Origin: Blattamonas nauphoetae
Lineage: Eukaryota > Preaxostyla > Oxymonadida
DNA length: 64,000 nucleotides
Assembly (NCBI GenBank): GCA_033064195.1
Contig: JARBJD010000285.1
Location: 32,617 to 96,616 of the forward strand
Direction: 5' to 3'
The notes below the pieces were generated by a model. The model did not search any database, was not told where the DNA came from, and worked only from the letters and a program-made list of their open reading frames with translations. Shown here piece by piece: positions 22,147-35,000 of the stretch (positions are counted from its first letter, which is position 1; each line of letters opens with the position of its first letter). Made by a program: the position numbers and the translations under genes.

Positions 22147-22265
22147 TATGACATTCACGACACCATCTCGACCCGGAAGAATCATCTCTGTGGAACCTTT
22201 GACTTATGACGACTTGGAGACTGAAGTGACGATCACCGTGTCAGGAATTTCGATTTTGAAGGAGT

Positions 22266-22452
22266 ATGAAAGTCATAGTCACAAAGATCTGACCTTTCGA
22301 TTCGCGTTTCTCACCCGTCAGGACACTATGATTTTTGTACTTCGCGTTTTTTGAAAATATGAAACATGACTATTGGCTAAATGAAGTGAAAATTTGACCA
22401 AAAACTTCAACAAGTGTAAAGGACCCGGCCCAAGCCTTTCTTGACAGGGCGA
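22266..22452. mobile_element. Diverged solo end of the mariner family
   Basis: This stretch resembles the right TIR of the mariner at 13351-13704: ATGAAAGTCATAGT, then CACTATGATTTTTGTACTT, GCGTTTTTTGAAAATA and finally CGGCCCAAGCC before a TA. Only one end is present, with many substitutions, so it is an old relic of a related element. Confidence 0.7.
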
Positions 22453-22734
22453 TATGAGAAAAGTTTTGAAAACTTGGGAGCGTCCCCTGGCTCTCAAAAT
22501 CAACTGGACAGATCATAAAAAACCTACCAATTTTGGGCACAGGTTGTCAAACTTTTGTGAGATACCCAGCTCCGTATTTCACACCCGATTTCGGGAGTAA
22601 TCATTTTGTTCCCTTTTCTTTCCATAAAAAGGAGTAATGTCTCGAATTAAATCTAAATAAACTTGAAAGGAAAATCTTTTCTGGAAGAATGAATTTGTCT
22701 CGAAATGTTGCGAGAGGATCCTTTGGTCATTTCA

Positions 22735-24064
22735 TAGACCCTCCACAAAACCGGTTTTATTTATAAAACCGGTTTAATTCAGACTACCTTTGTTCGAAGC
22801 GGACTCACCGGCAGTGTTACTAAGCAAGACTCACTAGCAACTGGTCACAGTATCTAGGAAATCTTCTACAGATAACCAATGTTTGGAACGTTTTTCGAAA
22901 GAATGGGTTGATTGATCAAGCAATCTCAATCACACGTAGTACACCCGAAAATCACAATACGTTTGCTGAATGATGACACTCTCTCAACTCTTCAAGGATT
23001 TAACCGAGTTTGGGATGTTTTTGATTCTCATTATCACCAACAGATGAACATGACAACTTCGAAGCCAAAACAAACTCAACATTCGGATCCTACATGATAC
23101 ATTCAGATTCTATCTGAACTGTCACAATTTTCAGAATATTCAAGATGGCACAATATTCTTCTTTATGGAAGCGAAAGGTCAGAACCAGGATCTCCGACAA
23201 ACGCTCACGAATTATCCTCAAGGAACGAATTTATGATCGCCCATCCTTCTAGCAAATTGTTGCATTGCTCAGAAATCAATCCTTTAATGTCACGTTCGCA
23301 TCGACGTTGACATTACACACGATCACCAACATCACAAATTTGAACAAGGACAACAATCAACCCCATGCGGCTCCCTTTATCAGCACAGGGTCTACTCTGC
23401 TTGTTGTACCGCTGAGGATGGAACAGCACGTTGCGCAACTGGTAGCTGCCGATCCACAGCGGACTCACACCTCGAAGAGGAAAAGGGTGGAAACAGATGC
23501 CGCAAGCATCACACAAATGTCGATAATAGGAAATAGTCAAGGAAGAATGGACATCGCAGGAAATGAAGGAGCAAAGTGACTGACAAGACTCATTCACGAC
23601 GGCACTTTTCATCAAACCAAAGATCATTCGATCACGCACCCTTTTGGACTGCTGATCCGTTGATGCCCTTTTCCAGTTATTGAAGAAGTGGCTAGAGTTT
23701 CTATTGACGATTAAAAAGCTGATGAAGAGCAAACTGCAAAGTTGAAAACAAAGATTCAAAATCGGCGATGATCATCTTTACCGTCAAGCAGAAGAGGACT
23801 CAACCGCAAATCTCGAGGAACAGGACAGTGTGAGAACGATTAAAGTCGAAATCACAGCCACCAACTTCGAAACCGGTTCGATTTCTGATTTGGATTACAG
23901 ATTCATCACATTTTTCCATGAAATGTATCCATTTTCCATAAAATTTCATAGTTGGTGAGTCTAGAGGAAGTAATCTGAAAACATTGCAGGACTATTGTAC
24001 AAATTCTGGGCCTAGCCGAATAAAACCGGTTATTTATATTAAAACCGGTTTTGTGGAGGGTCTA
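22735..24064. mobile_element. 1,330-bp TIR element, 3-bp TSD TCA
   Basis: Ends are TAGACCCTCCACAAAACCGG and its inverse, followed on both sides by a second AAACCGGTT motif that makes a small hairpin. The flanking duplication is TCA (22732-22734 and 24065-24067). The interior has only short frames with no recognisable transposase, so it looks non-autonomous. One end of a related copy lies at 31391. The ends share the first bases TAG and the TCA/TGA target with the TAGTGG family at 19151 and 46148. Confidence 0.85.
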
Positions 24065-24067
24065 TCA

Positions 24068-24750
24068 TGACGAGTGGCTGACATGTGAATGGGAGAAGAG
24101 ATGCAAAATGTGTGAGATGTCATGAAGCGTTCGGTTGATGAGAAAGGAAACAGATTCCGACTTGTGCAGCACAAAGTGTCGAACACAACATAAAGTGGTG
24201 AGTGTGAAGTAAAAACGGAAAGATTGAAGAAAACCAATCAAAATGCTGAAAATTGACGAAGAGAGTCGGGAAGTCCATACCCTCTTGTCCTAAAGTGCCG
24301 AGAAGAAGAAAGATCGTCCAAAACAGGATGAAAAAACGAAGAAGTGGACAAATATAATATAGAATGATCTCACCACTGTTCACCGATGGAGACTGTGACG
24401 AGAAAGAAGGGGGTCTTCAGAACGAGTCTGACGTGATGTAATGACCAGCAGAGACGTTTGCTTCGGATAAGTGAATTTTAGCTGCGATTGTGGTGGATGG
24501 TGACGTGGTATGCAGTGAAGTCTAAGAGAGCGAGTTGACACTTGCTCAACGAACTTCTTGCTTCAATAAGGTGAGAGTAAAGTGAGAGTGACGTGGGATG
24601 TGCCTTGGAGGTGTTGGAGAAATGAAGATGACTACGTATGTTTCCAACAGCTCGTACGATCTCAAAAGAACGAAAATGGTGGCACCAGACTGTGACGTGT
24701 TCCAGCGTCCACCAATCCCAAATCAAGAGATGTCTGTTCCTTTCCTCTTC
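24068..24750. other. Intergenic stretch, no gene seen
   Basis: Downstream flank of gene B and right flank of the 1,330-bp element. I see only short overlapping frames without family resemblance. Confidence 0.45.
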
Positions 24751-25170
24751 CTAACTTTCCTCCACTTGTTGCTTGTCAATCGCTGGCTTCCCCAACTCTA
24801 TATCCAAATCCAGAAGCGACGAAATCTCGTCCAATGTTGGCCTCTCTTTCGGATCCAAATTGAGACAACTTCGGACAAGCTCGATCTTCGATTCATTTGT
24901 CCAGGATCGCATGAGTGGGATCGTTCCCGTCCCGAGCTGTCGTTGAGCGTTTACCGCATCAACTTCCCCGAAGGGTACAAGACCAGTCTCCATTTCCCAC
25001 AAGAGGAGGCCAAGACTAAAAACTGCCGCCTTGCTTGGGTCGATGTCCACTTTCCTGTCAGCCACTTCTGGTGCCATCCAGCGTTGCCTCTCGCTGAGTC
25101 GATTCGAGAACTGTTCATGCACTGATTGCGAGGGAATTGATGGATTGGTGACATGGTCGTCTGCGATTTG

Positions 25171-26086
25171 GGCATGGGTTCGGTATGTATGGTAAAGTTC
25201 GGTTTGTATGGCACAAGTTCGGTATGTATGGCAAGGTTCGGAATGTATGGCACGAGTTTCCAATGACTGGCCAAGTGTCGGGAAGAGTGTCAGGTCGACT
25301 TTTTTCTTTTTTTCCCATTGATCCGTCGATTTCAAGACACTTTTCTCAAAATAGGAGAGAGAAATCAATGAATGTGATGTGAATGTGAACAAATCGAACG
25401 GAATGGTACAGAATGACCATTTTAAAGGTGTTCAAAGTGAGTGGCAACCCCGATCTGGGCCACATCATCGACTTTGATAAACTCATTTTAGTTTGTTTGT
25501 GGTCATCTTTATTTCTCACAATATGAAAATATGATTAATAAGAGATCAATGAGTGGTTAATTCGGCAGAAATTCGAGATTTATGAAGTGACGATGGCAAA
25601 TTCTTTGCTAGAAAAAAGGAATGGGATTCTTTCTCGAGGATGTTGCACGTCACCGTTTTAACATATTGTATCGCCCTCAAAAATCTATTTTCATGGTGTT
25701 CCTGAAATATTTGATGAATAGGAGCTGAAATGAGACATAAAAGTCAGATCATCACTCTCTTCAACAATTTCACAATTTTTTCTTTCCCATCACAGTATCC
25801 TATCATCGCATCGAGATCCTTGCTTTATACATCGTGTATAGGTGAAAACTTGACGTTGGGTGTCATAATCGGATTATATATCCGAAAAATCGACAAACAT
25901 GAATGTGTCTTGTTTATCTATTTCTCCTCTGAGTACAAATCAATGTTTGTTGAAATTACATCATCTAATGCATAGGGGCCCTGTTCCCTCTATAGTGGTA
26001 TTTTTGCTTTTTGGACTCTTCTATCCAGCTTGAAAAACAAAAAAGACATACATTCCGAACTGTGCCATACGTGCCGAACCCATGCC
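25171..26086. mobile_element. 916-bp element with 8-bp TSD (hAT-like) in gene B kinase domain
   Basis: The 8-bp duplication GCGATTTG lies at 25163-25170 and 26087-26094. Ends are inverted, GGCATGGGTTCGGTATGTAT and its inverse. Inside the left end TTCGGTATGTATGGCA-like units are repeated about five times, and a related pair lies in the right end; these are probably transposase binding sites. There is no transposase. An 8-bp duplication suggests the hAT superfamily, but the ends do not carry an obvious hAT consensus. Removing it restores the pseudokinase frame exactly. Confidence 0.88.
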
Positions 26087-29000
26087 GCGATTTGAAAAAG
26101 AGGAATGTCTTGTTCATCCAGAAACACCCAAAGTGGCGACAGTTGGGTCAGAATCGGCATTTTTGGGTTATGTTTCGCAATCTGAGCAAGTCCTCCAGTG
26201 ATCATTCTGAAAACATTTGGAGTATCAAGTGGTGGACTTCCCTTGTGCAGTCTGTTGTACAGCGTGTTGTTCACATTCACAGACACCTCAGTCAGCTCCG
26301 CTCCACATTTCACTCCCATTTTTGTCTTCCCTTCCGCCTGAAGTTGAGAACTCTTGTCGAGACAGTCTGTCACGTGAAGGAAGTCCTTCTTGGCCACAGC
26401 GTGTGACCCGATTGTGGTTGGGACGATGTGATGAAGCATGTTGTTTGTGTGGTCGGCGTTCAGAGCGATGATTCTCGGATCTTGTTCGTCGAATTTGGCA
26501 ACATCCATTGGTTCTTGTTGATCAAGTTCTCGATTGTTTAACAAAGCTTCTTTTTCTTTCTTTGATTGTCTCTTTCTTCGACAGGTGATGACGATGATCA
26601 GAATGAGGAGGAGGACAACGACCACAGCAATCACTGGGATCAGCCAGACCATCATCTTCTTCGCTTGTTCAAGGGCCAGAATGAACAAACACAGTGCTCG
26701 ATTCTGTCTTCACAAGTGTGTACGTTGTTCCAGGAACTAATTCCGAATTCCCAGTCCCACTCCAAACTGACGCGGTGCACGCAAATTTCTGATCTGAAAT
26801 CCATTTGAAGGTCAGCTTCGTTTCAGCCGAAGTTCCCTCATTCTTCAACACGATCACGAGATCTGTCGAGGCACAATGAAGTCCAGTCACGGTGATCGTC
26901 ACTTCAGTCTCCAAGTCGTCATAAGTCAAAGGTTCCACAGAGATGATTCTTCCGGGTCGAGATGGTGTCGTGAATGTCAGAACAGTGTCGATGTATTTCG
27001 CGGACGAGAGAGACACAATTCGATAAGTCTGATCGAAGGCGAGCTTGGGTGTTGGGTACAGAGAGATCGACAATGTTCCAATTGACACATCTCCAGATCG
27101 GGTGAACGACATTTGAAGTGTAATCTTGTCTGAGTCGGTTTCTTTCCCAGCCACAACAGACGACAGACAAACAGTCAGTGTTGCACTTCCAACTGGGATC
27201 TGATGTCCACTCAGTGTCAGCGTTGTCGTATTCAGATCGGTACCATTCACTTGAGAAGAAATCGAGAGAAGACGAGTGTGTTCAGGAACTGTGGTGAAGG
27301 TGATTCCAGAGTTGACAATCACTTTCTGATTTGACTGGTCTTTCACTTCGGTCACATCATATTTCGTGTTGTATCTCAAATTACTCGATGGCGTTTTGTA
27401 CAGTGTTTCTGTTGTCGTTGCTTTGGCTCCATTCGTATCGAATGTCAGAGTCAGTGTTGTTGTCGCTGATCCATTCACTGAAAGCGTCACAATATATGGT
27501 CCATTCTTCAGCACTCTTCCTTCCCATTTCAAATAGATATCTTTCTCGGCATTCAAGTGCGCAACTGATGCAACTTTCTCCAATCTTGCAGATTCGACTG
27601 GCATCCTAAATGTCAGAGGTATATCGATGTATTTCGCGGACGAGAGAGACACAATCCGATAAGTCTGATCGAAGGCGAGCTTGGGTGTTGGGTACATTGC
27701 GATCGATACAGTTCCAGTCGAACTATCTCCTGATCGGGTGAATGACGCAGGAAGTGTAATCTTGTCTGAGTCAGTTTCTTTCCCAGCCACAACAGACGAC
27801 AGAACAACTGTCAGTGTCGCACTTCCAGCTGCCACTTGATGGCCAGTCAGGGTGAGTACAGTTGAGTTCTTTCCAACTGAGTCCACGGGACCAGACAACA
27901 AAAGCAGGCGAGTCGGTTCAGGAACGGTAGTGAATGTGATTCCAGAGTTGACAATCACTTTCTGATTGGACTTGTCTTTCACACCTGTCACAACATATTT
28001 CGTGTTGTATTCCAGACCATTCGCTGCTGATTCGTAGAGTGTTTCACTTGTCGTTGACGTCGTTCCATCAGAATTGAAGGTCAGAGTCAGTGTCGTTGTC
28101 GACGATCCATTCACTGAAAGTGTCACTGTGTACGGTCCATTCGTCATCACACTTCCCTCCCAACTCAATCTGATCTCTTTCTCAGCATTCAAATGCTCAA
28201 CTTTTGTGATTCTCTCCAATCGGCTCCGTTTACTTGGCATGCTCAGTGTCTTCACATGGTTGATCACAATGTCGGTCACAGATGCGGGCTTTGTGAAGGA
28301 AGTGATCGTGTACGTGTGTCCAGTGATCAGTTGCGGAGTGGGATAAAGATCAACTTTCATCGATCCAACTGTTTTCGAATCGAACACAATTTCGGCATCG
28401 ACATTCACTGTCTTACCAGATTCACTCAGAATCGTTGCGTCTGTCAATGACACAGCATAAGACCCGCTGGCCATGTTCTCTCCATCGAAATGAATGGTTG
28501 TCGTGTTCAGATCGTCTCCATTGATGGCTGTTCCAACTGAAACCACACGGGCGAGCGGATCAATCACTTTGAACGTCATCCCACCATTAAACACAAGCGA
28601 AGGGTGAACTGTTGATGTGGCTCCAATGATTTCGTAGGTTTCCCCTTGCTGAACTTTCGAAGTTCCATCTGCATTCCACATTTCCAGAACACCACTTCCT
28701 GTTTGATCTGTTTTGAAAGTCACTTCGAAAGTGTCGGTCTTTGTTGATTTGATGTTTTTGAAGGTGAGTGTGCAGGCGAGGGCAGCGGAGAAGTCAATCC
28801 CTTCGAAAGCAACAGTTACTTCAGTGTAAATTGAGTTGTATGTCAAGTCCTTGATTTTTTGTGATTCGAGGAGGTGCCACAGGCGTTCTGAAAGCGAGTG
28901 TTTTGTCGATGAATTTCGCGGACGATAGTGAAACAATCCGATAAGTCTGATCGAAGGCGAGCTTGGGTGTGTGTCCGACGCAACGAGATTTGAAGTACAT

Positions 29001-29661
29001 TTCGTGAATGACGAGTTCGAGGCGAGAAACGACCCGCACATGTTCACATCAGCGATGGCTGTTCCTGAAAAGTGGTTTGTGCTTTGTTCCACACCACATG
29101 AAACCAGAATCTGTCTTGCCCGAGGGAATAATCGTTGCGTTGTTTCAGGAGCGAGGCTGGATACATTTCGGAGAGAAGATTCAGTTAGTGTTATCATCGG
29201 TGAGGATACATCCGTAAAAAGCGAGTTGAGAACCCCAAAATCAAACAGCGGGCCTGTTCCGAGGTGGAGAAGAATGTCGTCCAGGTGAAGACCTGACCCA
29301 AACACAACATTCGTCACTGCGCTAAAACTATCCATGGACAAATCACGAGTGAATGAGCGTTGTTGTGAAGGCACGACGAGGCTGGTCAAAGGAGGCAGCG
29401 ACATCACTCTTTCATTCAATCGTTCATACTTTGAGGAGAGAATTGAAAGCGAAGAGCTGCTAAATCCTCCTCCACTTGAAATCAACAATGGTGACGATGA
29501 GCTTTCTGTGATGATCGTGCATTCTGACACCGAAAGCGTCGACGAGTCAACTTCGATCATCGCAAGCTTCTGTCCAATAACTTGGAAAATGAAGCTCTCC
29601 ATGGATAGAGACGTATTAAGGATGGAAGCAACGATAGTGGGTGCTCCTAGGGTATTCGATA

Positions 29662-31230
29662 CAGTCGGTCGGAATGTTGAGGAATTTGTAACTCGTCATG
29701 TCAAACGTAAAACTGTAGAATTGCATTTTTCATCAAAAATGAAAAAAATGTCAAACCTCTGTCTGTCTCATGTGTCGACATTCGATTATCTTTCAAAATT
29801 TCCATTCAAAATTCCATATCAAGATTTCTACATCATTGTTGAGCACATTCTTCAACTTTTTTCGTGATCGTGTGCTGAGAGAATGAGGAGAGTATTCGAT
29901 TGGAAAAAAGAAGACAACAAAGGACGATACCGGAACAACTCAGAGAAGACATAGGGTGCTGGGCGCATTCAAGGGTCTCGTACAACCAGCTTGGGAAAAA
30001 TGATGATCCAGTCGTGGAGGAAGAAAAGAGCGTATTTTCAAGGAATCAGAAAGCAGTGTACTATGCTTGATAAAAGAAGACAGTAGAAGAGAAATATCAT
30101 GAAATCAAACCTAAATTTTTGATAGAGAATCAGAGAAAACACATCGTTTGGAAATCCGAAGAGCAAACCCATCTGACTTTACTAGACTCGATTCAAAATA
30201 GATTGTCCAAATTTCAAGAAGTCTGAGGGGAGCTTGTTGAACAGTGATACATAGATTTGATGATGTTCAATTCGGTTCGCATATCCATTTTTGTCTCTCA
30301 AAGTTCCACCCACTCCGGTTTATCAACACGAGTGGAGACGACTTTCAACAGAATGAGAGATTTGCACTGATGTCTGGAAATAGTTTGTTTGCCATTTGCT
30401 TTCTTTGAAGTTGTACTTTCAAAGTTTGAGATGAAATCAGTGTCCGAATCGTACAGATTTCAGAAATTTACATTGTTGGTTGACAAAATTATTAAGACGG
30501 CAAACCAAATACTTCCGGACATCAGTGCAAATCTCTCATTCTGTTGAAAGTCGTCTCCACTCGTGTTGATAAACCGGAGTGGGTGGAACTTTGAGAGACA
30601 AAAATGGATATGCGAACCGAATTGAACATCATCAAATCTATGTATCACTGTTCAACAAGCTCCCCTCAGACTTCTTGAAATTTGGACAATCTATTTTGAA
30701 TCGAGTCTAGTAAAGTCAGATGGGTTTGCTCTTCGGATTTCCAAACGATGTGTTTTCTCTGATTCTCTATCAAAAATTTAGGTTTGATTTCATGATATTT
30801 CTCTTCTACTGTCTTCTTTTATCAAGCATAGTACACTGCTTTCTGATTCCTTGAAAATACGCTCTTTTCTTCCTCCACGACTGGATCATCATTTTTCCCA
30901 AGCTGGTTGTACGAGACCCTTGAATGCGCCCAGCACCCTATGTCTTCTCTGAGTTGTTCCGGTATCGTCCTTTGTTGTCTTCTTTTTTCCAATCGAATAC
31001 TCTCCTCATTCTCTCAGCACACGATCACGAAAAAAGTTGAAGAATGTGCTCAACAATGATGTAGAAATCTTGATATGGAATTTTGAATGGAAATTTTGAA
31101 AGATAATCGAATGTCGACACATGAGACAGACAGAGGTTTGACACTTTTTTCCTTTTTGATGAAAAATGCAATTCTACAGTTTTACGTTTGACATGACGAG
31201 TTACAAATTCCTCAACATTCCGACCGACTG
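29662..31230. mobile_element. 1,569-bp foldback element, TA target site
   Basis: Two arms of about 715-735 bp, 29662 to about 30390 and about 30500-31230, are inverted copies with only scattered differences seen. They are separated by a spacer of about 110-135 bp. The outer ends are CAGTCGGTCGGAATG, and TA flanks both sides (29660-29661, 31231-31232), as for Tc1/mariner elements. There is no coding sequence. Removal leaves EPISNTLGAP in frame in gene B. Transcription through it would give a very long hairpin RNA. Confidence 0.92.
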
Positions 31231-31390
31231 TATCGGTTCCTGCCTGTCTTTCAGATTTGATGTGTCGGCGAGGCCAATATGACCAGAATGGACGAATAGA
31301 GTGTTGTTTCCTTCAAAATGAAGATGTTGAGACAAGATCCGAACTTGATCTCCATGAATCATCTCATTCTGCGAAAACCTGATGGACTGA

Positions 31391-32030
31391 TAGACCCTCC
31401 ACAAAACCGGCTAAAATATACAAAACCGGTTTAATTCATTATAAGGTCATTTTTCACATTATAATGCAAGAATTGTACTTTAATATCTCTTAGAAACATG
31501 GTAACAGTAGTTTGATAAGAGAGAATATCATCAAAATCTCAAAAAAAACATGAGAAAGTTTCCAAATAACGGGAAAAATGCCTTCTTTTCGTCACTTCTC
31601 GGTTTTTGAAAAAGCATTATAGTAGTGTCAATAATCCGTACATATTCAAAAATCCGTACATTGGGGATTGAAAAATTTAGATGGGTCAAACTAAGAAAAA
31701 TAAAATTTGGTTCCGCGCCGAAACCCCTGTGTCGGGAGAAAACCTCAAAATACTGTTTCCTTTAGGCATCCACATATTTTTCTCAACTTTTTCACCTCAT
31801 TTCTCCACAACCAGCCATCCGTTTTGAATCAAATAAAATACATTGTGATCATAAAGATCTCGTCAAAAGCTGCTCAAAAAATAAAAGATTTTTTTTTCTA
31901 AGAATTTTTTGTCGAGAAAAATATGGGTTTTTATCCATTATCCCAAATATCCAGAATTCTTTCTCCAATTTTTTTTCAAAATGTTCATTTCGCCAAAAAA
32001 ACGTTTTTGTGAAAAACTTCATCAAAATCG
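31391..32030. mobile_element. Single end of a TAGACCC element plus AT-rich DNA
   Basis: 31391-31437 matches the left end of the element at 22735 (TAGACCCTCCACAAAACCGG, then AAAACCGGTTTAATTCA), directly after TGA (31388-31390), the usual target. The other end is not in the window. The rest, to 32030, is AT-rich with no gene, and is followed by the detached Polinton arm. Confidence 0.6.
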
Positions 32031-35000
32031 AAGTAGTATAGTAGACGATTTGGGAACCAGATTGAAAGAGTCGTTGAAATCAGAAACGAAAAGTCAATTC
32101 CGATTGACCGTTTCTAATTCTTGTATTAAAAGGAATTTAGGCCATTTCAATGATGCCAATATTTGACCTAAATTCCAGAAATATGTCCAATATTTCGACC
32201 TCATTTTAAGCGTCAATTTTGAAGCAAATTTTTGTCATATTCCAAAAATGTTGTCACTTTTTTCGATGTTTTTTCACTTTTGAACTCGAACAAAGTGAAT
32301 CCAACTTGAGAACCACTTCGAAAAAAATCGAAAAAAATTTTAAAATGTCGGGGACGATGTGAGTCGTCGATCAAAACAATCCCGATGAAAATCGGTTGAG
32401 AATTCGCGGAGCTACGTACCGAACAGTGGTCAAAAAATGGACCAAAAAGTCGATTTTCAGATTTCGCTACGAACCACTACTTTATGTCTCAAATTCACCT
32501 CAAACACCTTCTAAAATTACAAAATCGATTTCGAAAGGTGAGATTCGCGATAAAAAACACTTTTTGGAAAAAAAGTTTGATCCGACCCATTGAGGATTTT
32601 TACGAGTCGAAATTTTCGAGATACGGTATGGACCCTGTCTTCCATCATCTTTCGCTCAGGAATCGTCCTCTTATGACGCCTTTTTGTGTTAGATTGGATA
32701 AAAACGCCTTCTGGCAACTTTAGGTATGAACCTTTTCACGTCACGATCCTTCGGACACTTTTTTGCCAATTTTCGTTTTTAACGTTAGATCTTCTAAATT
32801 CTTCGCATTCGCGTCCTAGCGACGGTTTTTTGAGATTTCCTGTTTTCCCACTTCATTAGTCCTCTTTTTTTGCACACACCTTTGATTCACCACATTTTCA
32901 CCTCACTTTCAGTCACCGTCATTTTTGTATGTGTTTTCACATATCATCCTCCCTTTCTCACGTTCTGAGGAGGGAGTGGCTGAATTTTTTAACACTTTTG
33001 TTCGGTACTTTTTCTATAAAGTTGATTTTACGTCTTTTTCCCCATATCTTGTCCGTATGTTTGTTTTAACAAAAACTCATTTCAGCACTTTGTATCACTC
33101 ATCTTTCTTGTTCCATTTCACCACTTATCCGTTCATAAGACACTCTCATTTACCTCATTTCACAACCCTTTTTTCCGTCGTTCACACCTCACGCGCACAT
33201 CATTATGTCTTCATTGTTTTTGACTTTTTTGCTTAATTTGACAAAAAGAGATTGAAACAAGGTACAATGAAGTGAGCAAGTACAATAGTGAATGGTGAAG
33301 TGGATGAAGTGAGAATTGAGGTACACTAATGTGTTTTATGATCGCGTGAATCGAAATTTCACAAACAAAGAGCAAACAAAAGTGAATGAAGTGGCAATCA
33401 AACAATAAAGTGAAGTGAGGGACGAAAGAAACGAGGAGAGTAACAAACGACGAGATCAAGGTTACAAAATGATTTTTATGCGCGAACGAAACCAATGTAG
33501 TCTAATCCATGTGAACTGAGTTTAGAAAAACATACTTGTGAATCTTAAAACATAATTGGAGAATTGATATTGAGCGGGCACTGTGGATTGTTTCTATTGT
33601 GTTCATAATTGAATTTTAGAATTAGATAAATAAAAACAAGAGAATACCAGTTTGGTTCCAGTTGTGAGACATCCTTTGCGACCATAAACAGCAACGCTTC
33701 ACTCGATTGGATGGTCACTCTTCAGTCCACTTTATCTGGTACACAAATTGATTTTAAGAAAGAATGAATGTGGAAACAGAGGATACCAGTTTCAATCCTT
33801 CAGTGACACATTCTTTCGAAGTCTAAAACACCATACTGTACCTCAGATGTGAGGATCATTGATATCGAGTTAACTATGGGTTTTAAAAGTGAACGAATAA
33901 TAAAGCGTGAGCATACCGGTTTCATTTTTGATTTCCACATTCAGTGAACGATAAAGCGCGATCGTGTACCCAATTCGAAGGTGACTGTTTTGATCGTTTC
34001 GATCTGGTACACTACTTGTTTTTAGGAAAGAATGAGCAAAGAAAGTGAACAAACCGGTTAATCTCGACTTGGATCCACCTTCGTTAGAACATAAAACATT
34101 GTACTGTACCTGAATGAAGAAGACTGAAAAAGAGCCAAATCGAGTCCGAGAGAAGGTTTTATCAAAGAGAAGAGTAAAAATGAGAAAGTCAAGAGAGGGA
34201 GAACATGAAATCAAGGTCAATAGAAAGTAAAACAAAGCGGCGTACCTTCTGAATCAAAATCGACGATCGATCGAGAAATTTCGAGCACCAAAAGTTGATC
34301 AAAATGTTGTGAGCTCATGTCAAACTTTAATTTTGGAAAAAAGTGAGAGACAATGAAGAGATAATGAGAACGAAGTGACAATGAAAATTCTAGAGTGAAG
34401 TGGAGAGAGAAAAAAGAGAAGACAAAAGGTGAAGTGAAAATGACGGTACAAGAATGAGTCTTAGGAAAAGATTAAACAAAAAAGAGAACAAACAAGTAAA
34501 AAATCTTCGGTGAAAGTCACTTTCGAAAAGTAAGACGCGATAGTTCATCGACGTCGAGAGGATCAGTTGGTGAGAGGTCAGAAAAGAAATTTAAAAAGAG
34601 ATGAAAGTAAAAGAAGAACATACAAGTTAATTTTCGGTAGTGAAACAACATTCGAAACGATAAGACGCGACGGTCGACCAGATCTGAAGGTCACTTTTCG
34701 GTTCGATCAGAGAAGGTACAAAAAAGAGTTTTATGAAAGAATGAATTGAACAAGAGAACAAACCATTTAAGAATAAGTCGGAAACGAAATTCCAGAAGAT
34801 AAAACAAATTAGTGTACCTGAACGAGAGGAGAAGAAAAAAGTGAAGGATCGAGAACGAGAATGAGTTGGCGAAAAAGAAAAGAGAACAAATGTGAAAGTA
34901 GAAAGTGAAACACACCTAAATCAAACAGTAAAGAGACGTCAGGAATGAGATGAGAGGATCATGTCCCATTGAAGGACTTTCGCTGATCAAACAAGACTGA

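Larger units (their letters stand above)
18654..22237 (+). pseudogene. Copy of gene B Ig-like repeat, interrupted by a nested insertion
   Basis: 18654-19150 and 22152-22237 together match 27475 down to about 26900 of gene B, in opposite orientation, with no differences seen by eye over long stretches (for example GSATTTLTLTFDTNGAKATT and DKITLQMSFTRSGDVSIGTL). The coding frame is kept up to the insertion. The copy lacks the start of the domain, the rest of the ectodomain, the membrane helix and the kinase, so it is a fragment. Gene B lacks the nested insertion, hence the duplication came first. After 22237 the match to gene B ends. Confidence 0.88.
24751..31390 (-). pseudogene. Gene B: surface receptor pseudokinase with beta-helix and Ig-like ectodomain
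   Basis: Coding pieces on the minus strand are 31390-31233, 29659-26087 and 25162-24751 (the latter interrupted at 25171-26086). Part order: beta-helix-like region (SSTLSVSECTIITESSSS), about five Ig-like domains of roughly 95 residues (two near-identical pairs containing NQKVIVNSGITFTTVPE), a membrane helix MMVWLIPVIAVVVVLLLILI, a basic stop-transfer, then a kinase-like domain: LTQLSPLWVFLDEQDIPLFQ, RWMAPEVAD, VFSLGLLLWEMETGLVPF and LDPKERPTLDEI. HRD, DFG and the helix-F Asp are absent, so it is a pseudokinase. Removing the two insertions with one target duplication each keeps the frame (FQIADDHVTNPSIP; EPISNTLGAP). Frame changes occur in an A run near 28860, at the THPSS joint near 28975 and in a C run near 26672, so the gene looks inactive. 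The N-terminus is cut off at 31391. Confidence 0.82.

Noticed and set aside
32396-33495. Several 60-100 codon frames in the Polinton arm
   Set aside because: Phe/Ser/His-rich, low-complexity translations repeated in both arm copies without a family match.
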